NCBI GenBank assembly: GCA_027919835.1
Contig: JANVFP010000006.1
Coordinates: 496,001 to 560,000 of the forward strand
Origin: Lentinula raphanica
Lineage: Eukaryota; Basidiomycota; Agaricomycetes; Agaricales; Omphalotaceae
Length of the DNA: 64,000 nucleotides
Reading direction: 5' to 3'
Positions 59,301 through 64,000 of this stretch are shown here, piece by piece. A program made the position numbers and the translations under genes. How positions within the stretch are numbered: the first letter of the stretch is position 1; every line of letters starts with the position of its first letter. The notes under the pieces were generated by a model. It searched no databases and was not told the origin of the DNA. It saw nothing but the letters and a program-made list of their open reading frames with translations.

Positions 59301-60278
59301 GGCAAGAACTTAGCTGAGAGTGCTCAAGATCTCGAGCGAACACGCAAGGCCATCAACGTACAGCTTGCGGAATTCGACGGAGTGAAAAAATCACTCATGC
59401 GTGATTTGCAGAATCGTTGCGAGAAGGTGTGTATGCTCTGATACCGGTTTCTTGCGCGATTGCTGATTGGAGCTGTTGTTGGCTCTATCAGGTGGTTGAG
59501 CTGGAAATCCAATTAGACGAAATTAAGGAGCAGTATAACAACGTAATTAGAAACAGCAATAGCAAGGCTCAGCAGAAAAAGATGGCTTTCCTAGAAAGAA
59601 ATCTGGAACAATTGACTGTGGTTCAGAAGCAGGTCAGTGACCCCAGTTTGATTCACAGATAGCAGGTTTCCTGATCGTCCTTCGCCAGCTTGTTGACCAG
59701 AACTCGACATTGAAGAAGGAAGCTGGAATTGCGGAGCGCAAATTGCTTGCACGGAACGAGCGTATCCAAAACCTGGAAGCTCTCCTGCAGGATGCTGATC
59801 GTCGTCTGTCGGTGCAGAATCAGAAATTCGAGGCGCAACTGCAGGCTGTGAAAGAGCGCCTCGATCAGGCTCGGGGTCAGTCGGGTGTACTTTACTATGA
59901 TTTCACACTAATCTATCTCTCATTCTTGCTTTCTCCATTTCATAGCTCAAAAAGCTGCATCATCTCCTCTGAACTTTGGACGTATTGCGAAGCCTCTCCG
60001 AGGGGGCGGTGGAGCTGCAAATTCCACATCTATACCACCGACGATCACCGGAGGGGGTAACTCTGCGAGTCCTTTGGGAAGACTACAGAATGAGGAATCA
60101 GGGCAAGTATCAGATCCTGGCTTTGCACTTTCATAGCAATCTGACAGATCTATTCTTCAATCCATATTTAGGTCTGGAGGTAAGTTTGTTGCAAGAGTTA
60201 CACTAGATTCTCTAAGTCTGACTGATGGATATCTGATTCTCAGCAAAGCGAGCCTCATGGTTCTTCAATTCACGATAA
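56359..60278 (+). CDS. Kinesin-1 heavy chain
   Basis: Plus-end-directed cargo motor of hyphal transport. [19 protein letters not shown] starts the motor domain. [19 protein letters not shown] is the P-loop, [16 protein letters not shown] switch [18 protein letters not shown] switch [20 protein letters not shown] and [19 protein letters not shown] follow, then a neck and a long coiled-coil stalk. The tail has [12 protein letters not shown], the IAK-type autoinhibitory motif, and ends [10 protein letters not shown] as in fungal kinesin-1. Exon 3 is only 11 nt (56687-56697) and the penultimate exon only 8 nt (60172-60179). The intron between Gly codons at 60103-60171 has a GC donor. Skipping that splice gives a different short tail ([10 protein letters not shown], stop about 60145). 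Confidence 0.94.
56687..56697 (+). other. 11-nt microexon of kinesin-1
   Basis: TATCGTGAAAG lies between the acceptor TTTCAG and the donor GTCGTT. With its neighbours it encodes K-DIVK-D, joining FDYGVK to [15 protein letters not shown] just ahead of the P-loop. Only its inclusion keeps the frame and this motor segment. Confidence 0.8.
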
Positions 60279-61048
60279 ACAACTTCTATTTGTCTCCATC
60301 CCTATATCTCCCTCACTTACATAGTTTTCATAGCTGCATACCCACTGTAATTCACGAGCATACAAATAAACAGAGTTTGGATAATGGATCAAGCTGCAAT
60401 CCCGATGACTCTTTCTGTACTTACGGTTGACGATGCACACTGCACACTATTGAAAAACTTGACCTCAATGGCTTTACGCGCCGAAAACGAGGACATGATA
60501 TCTGTCGGAGCTACAGGTTCGACCCTGGATAACACAAATCCATGTCACTAACTTTTTGCATTTCTTCGTAATGAGAACGGCGGGTGGAACCATTATTATC
60601 TTAGATTTATATGTTCTGAACGAACAGCTCGGTAGATGATAGACCGCCCAAGAACAGATTTTACTCCAAAGTGAGGTCTTGTGGATGCTAAGGCTGGCGC
60701 CATGATGACCACACTCGTTCTGAACGGGGAGCTGAATTTTAACATATAATTTCAGGATCTTCGCTATGTATTCTGACTGAAGACTGAGAAGCGTCGCGAG
60801 AGTTAAGAGTAGAAGAGATCAAAGTCACCGCCTTCCTTTTTTGGAGATGTACGTTGGCCAATTTGATGTCAACAAGTGAAACACTATTACCTCCGTCCAT
60901 ATATAAAAAAATATATTTTTCTGGTCTATAATCTTCTAGTACAAGTGTAGGTTTGGAGTGACTTCCGGGTTTGCTTGTCGCCCTTCGTTAAAGACAAGTG
61001 CCACTCTTTTTGTTTCCTCTCTCTCTCCCTCTGCTCGAGCATTGGTCA
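60279..61048. other. Intergenic region, Pumilio promoter
   Basis: About 770 bases without a supported gene. An AT-rich palindromic stretch (about 60899-60921, ATATATAAAAAAATATAT) could serve as a TATA region about 130 bases before the next ATG, followed by a CT-rich leader. A GGTTCGACC near 60513 looks like a tRNA B box, but no matching arms fold around it. Confidence 0.4.
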
Positions 61049-64000
61049 ATGTCTCGAGACTCGTCGCGAAAACCGTCCGGCTCTTCTAGTCATTCCAGCG
61101 TCCACTCCCCCACCTCACCAGGCAATGTTCGTATTCACATGCTATCTCGTCTTCAAAGACACCAAAATGACTCTTGGCTTTCAATTTCCAGCAACCTCAT
61201 TCCGGTCGACTCATTACCCCGACTACGACCGGGAACATGCTTAGTGTTGGTGTGGGCGGAGGAAGCAGTCTCATGGCCTATGATTCGAGTTGGCAAGTAA
61301 GAAAAACGCGTCAGTCTGCTCAGCTATTAGTATTCATTGACATTCTTCCAGGTCTGGGGCTCAAGTTCTCCTTCTTCCCAACGCGATCCTTCAATTTCTT
61401 CAGCAGCTAGCGTTGGAGACATCCCATCTTCTCAAAACGAGACCAGCTACCGTGGAGCCATCCGTGAAGGTTGGACGTCGTCCAGGCCTGCTAGTGGCAC
61501 GTGGGATGAGGATGTCACACAAAATCCTTCGAAACTCGAAGAATTTTCACAGTCGGCAAGTTTTTTTTGACTATTTACGCGTAAACGTGCAAGCTGAAAA
61601 GCGTCATATATGTATGCAGCATGAAGCTCGAACGCCACTGAGCTTACATCCCTCCAGGCAAAGGCAAGCTTCGGCAACATCCTTCTTGGGACCAAGAGCA
61701 GTATGTTTTTGTCATTAGCTTTAGGGTTTATGATCTTATATGTGCTTATCATTTTCGCCAGGAAAATCGCCCTGCGAAGCTTTCGCCGCAAGTATTTGAC
61801 CATACCGGTAATACGGATTCAAACAATACTCGCTTCCACACCGCACCTGCCTCCGCCTCCGCTTCATTCGCCCCGACCCCATACTCTGCCCCGCATCAGA
61901 CGATTCATTCATCTCCTCTTACGGGTGCTTCAGGATATGACAATTTGATATCAAACACAGCTCCTTCTGCTCTGGAGGATCTTTCCCTGAGTTTTCGTGG
62001 AATGGCTGTCGAAGACGATTACTCTAGTCGTCCGAGAAGTAGTCCTCTAATTCCGATGTCCTCCGGCATACGCCCTCAACTTCAACCTCCCGCGTCTCTT
62101 CCTCGTCCATCCTATAACAGTTACCCTGGAGCTTCTGACTACGCGTATGGTTTCGACGCATCTAGAGCACCTGTGGATCCATCCGTGTATGGTTCACCTG
62201 CTTTGAGCAGTGCGCCTTATCCTGCAATGCCTCCCCAAGGTCTCCTTCCTACTCCTCCCAGCGACCACCGCCAACCGAATCCGTTCTATGATTTTCCTCA
62301 TCGTCCTCCTGCCTCACCATTCTACTATCCTGCTCAACAAGGAATTATGTTTCCGCCACCTACTTCGAGTTCTTTGATGTCTCCTCAACTGCCTCATGCT
62401 TTGTTGGAAAAGAAACGCGAACTTTCAGTGAGTTCGCTTCCTGTTGTTCTCGTGATAGCGCTGATAGACTTTTAGTATACTCTTAATTATCAGCAGCAGC
62501 TCATCGCGCACGCTCTAATGTTTCCTCGTGCAGGTTCTTCTCCACATTTGCCTATCTATCCGACGAACATGGAGTACCCACAATTGCCTCTCATGATGCC
62601 CACCGGTCTGTACGGCGCAAATGTGGCGGCGCAAATGTTTCATCCGAGCATGCAGCAAAGTGCTCGTAATGCGATGCAGAGTCCCCTCCTTCAAGAGTTT
62701 CACGCGGATAGAATGCGAAACTGGGAACTCAGGGTGAGATACGAGGCTCGGCTACGCTGTATCTCTTGCGTCATTCTGATTCATTTCGTAGGATATATTC
62801 AACCATATAGTTGAATTCAGTGGCGACCAGCATGGTTCTCGACTTATTCAACACAAGCTCGAGTCGGCTTCCAGCGAGGAAAAACAAAAAGTATATGACG
62901 AAATAGTCCCCCACAATGTTTTACAGCTAACTCAAGATGTATTCGGTAATTATGTTTGTATCTTGCGAGTTCTCTTACATGATTTTGTCCTCACAAAAAC
63001 ATCAGGTAATTCAAAAACTGTTCGAACATGGAACACAAGTTCACAAAACCGGACTCGCTGCGGAATTGGAAGGTAGGTCAATTCGTTGGTTTGTATTTTG
63101 CAGGTTGAATGATACTGCATCGGCAGGACATTATTTTGCGCTCTCCAAGCAGATGTATGGTTGTCGAGTCGTGCAGAAGGTGCGGCCGTTTTACATATAG
63201 TTTCCTCACGCTGTAACACGCTCTTTGCAGGCCATTGAGTACATCCTTCCCGAGCAGCAAGCTTCAATTGTTCGCGAATTGGAGCCGCACGTCATGGAGT
63301 GCATTCAGGATGGGAACGGTAACCATGTAAGTCAAACTACATCAGCACGGAGAATCATGTTTATTTACGGATTATTGTCACAGGTTATACAAAAGATAAT
63401 CGAACGAGTCTCTCCAGAGCGCCTTGGATTTGTTCAGACATTCAGAGGGAATGTGCAGATTCTTGCAACTCATACCTCTGGGTGTCGAGTTCTCTTGCGC
63501 GCGTTTGAATATTTGCCGGAACCCTTCACAGCCCCTCTGATTGAAGAATTGCATGTTAACACTCACATGTTGATCCAGAATCAGTACGGCGTGAGTTCCA
63601 CGATACTCTCTTGTCATCTAGTTGTTTCGTTGCTCAAGTCTATGCAGAACTATGTTATGCAATTTGTGATTGAACATGGAAAGCCACAAGACAGTTCGGC
63701 TGTCATCCTCCAGCTACGTGGACACCTCCTTGCCATGGCTCGACACAAATATGCTTCGAACGTCTGCGAAAAGGCTTTGAAATTCGCTGATGCCGACACT
63801 CGCCGTCAACTGATCGATGAGATACTGACACCAAGACCCGAGGGTGCAGTTGTCCTTTCAATGATGAAGGATCAATTTGCCAGTAGGTTATGAGAATCAG
63901 CATGACTGTCTTTATTGATACCTAGCTTTTTTTGCAGACTATGTCTTACAACGTGCCGTTGTTCTCGCTGAAGCTGACCAACGTGAAGCTTTGATCAATC
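61049..64000 (+). CDS. Pumilio-family RNA-binding protein (3' end missing)
   Basis: Binds UGUA-type elements in 3' UTRs and represses or localises the mRNA. The N-terminal 400 or so residues are disordered and Ser/Pro-rich ([17 protein letters not shown] onward). The PUF domain begins near 62640. Visible repeats, with their three RNA-contact positions: GSRLIQH (S,R,Q), GNYVIQK (N,Y,Q), GCRVVQK (C,R,Q), GNHVIQK (N,H,Q), GCRVLLR (C,R,L), GNYVMQF (N,Y,Q), SNVCEK (S,N,E) and NYVLQR (N,Y,Q). Repeat 5 has Leu where Gln is usual. A GC-donor intron appears at 61556-61619. The reading frame is open at the window edge, so the last part of the domain is missing. Confidence 0.9.

Noticed and set aside
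55552..60278. Kinesin-5, ELF1 and kinesin-1 as a functional cluster
   Set aside because: The proteins act in different processes and the neighbourhood looks like ordinary gene order.
60420..60545. Possible tRNA gene around GGTTCGACCCTGG
   Set aside because: The T-arm does not form a 5-bp stem around a 7-base loop and no A box or acceptor stem can be found upstream.

Overview
This window comes from a basidiomycete fungus, most likely an Agaricomycete. The evidence is densely packed genes on both strands, many very short introns (about 45-65 nt, mostly GT-AG), CT-rich leaders, an alpha-1,3-glucan synthase close to the mushroom-type form as I know it, and a divergent protein-kinase-like gene of the kind expanded in Agaricomycetes. 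I see no operons, CRISPR arrays, rRNA or convincing tRNA genes, and no virus or biosynthetic cluster. The content is mostly conserved housekeeping genes.

Layout. 1-11 kb: a sphingoid long-chain-base kinase (+), then a very large cell-wall alpha-1,3-glucan synthase (+) whose frame breaks at two A-runs. 11.3-12.06 kb: a 750-bp non-autonomous DNA transposon (hAT-like MITE) with an 8-bp target duplication. 12.1-15.8 kb: PRCC-like protein (+), histone H2B (-), mitochondrial hydroxyacyl-thioester dehydratase HTD2 (-). 16.1-25.1 kb: STE11-type MAPKKK (+), tRNA m2,2G26 methyltransferase TRM1 (-), L-type amino acid/methionine permease (+). 25.5-30.3 kb: copper chaperone ATX1 (+), ferric reductase (+), DPM2 (+). 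30.4-38.4 kb: one 8-kb gene (-) for a giant C1-domain protein, possibly UNC80-like. 38.5-46 kb: DUF4211 protein (+), TAF13 (+), RRM protein (-), kinase-like gene (+), VPS55 (+), a small hypothetical (+). 46-56 kb: TRAPPII subunit TRS120 (-), NSRP1-type splicing regulator (+), kinesin-5 (-), elongation factor ELF1 (+). 56.3-64 kb: kinesin-1 (+) and a Pumilio-family RNA-binding protein (+) that runs off the end.

Functional links are mostly loose. ATX1 next to a ferric reductase suggests copper/iron handling, because ATX1 feeds the copper needed by the Fet3-type oxidase that works with surface reductases. VPS55 and TRS120 both act in membrane traffic. Two kinesins flank ELF1, which looks coincidental.

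The most notable sequence-level observations are: the two single-base breaks in the glucan synthase, both fitting loss of one A and both maskable by decoy introns; the MITE just upstream of the PRCC gene; three GC-AG introns (STE11, kinesin-1, Pumilio); 11-nt and 8-nt microexons in kinesin-1; a Gln-to-Leu change at an RNA-contact position of Pumilio repeat 5; two genes whose first intron starts right after the ATG; and the giant C1 protein. All splice models were made by eye from reading frames, splice signals and remembered family motifs; none was tested against transcripts or databases.
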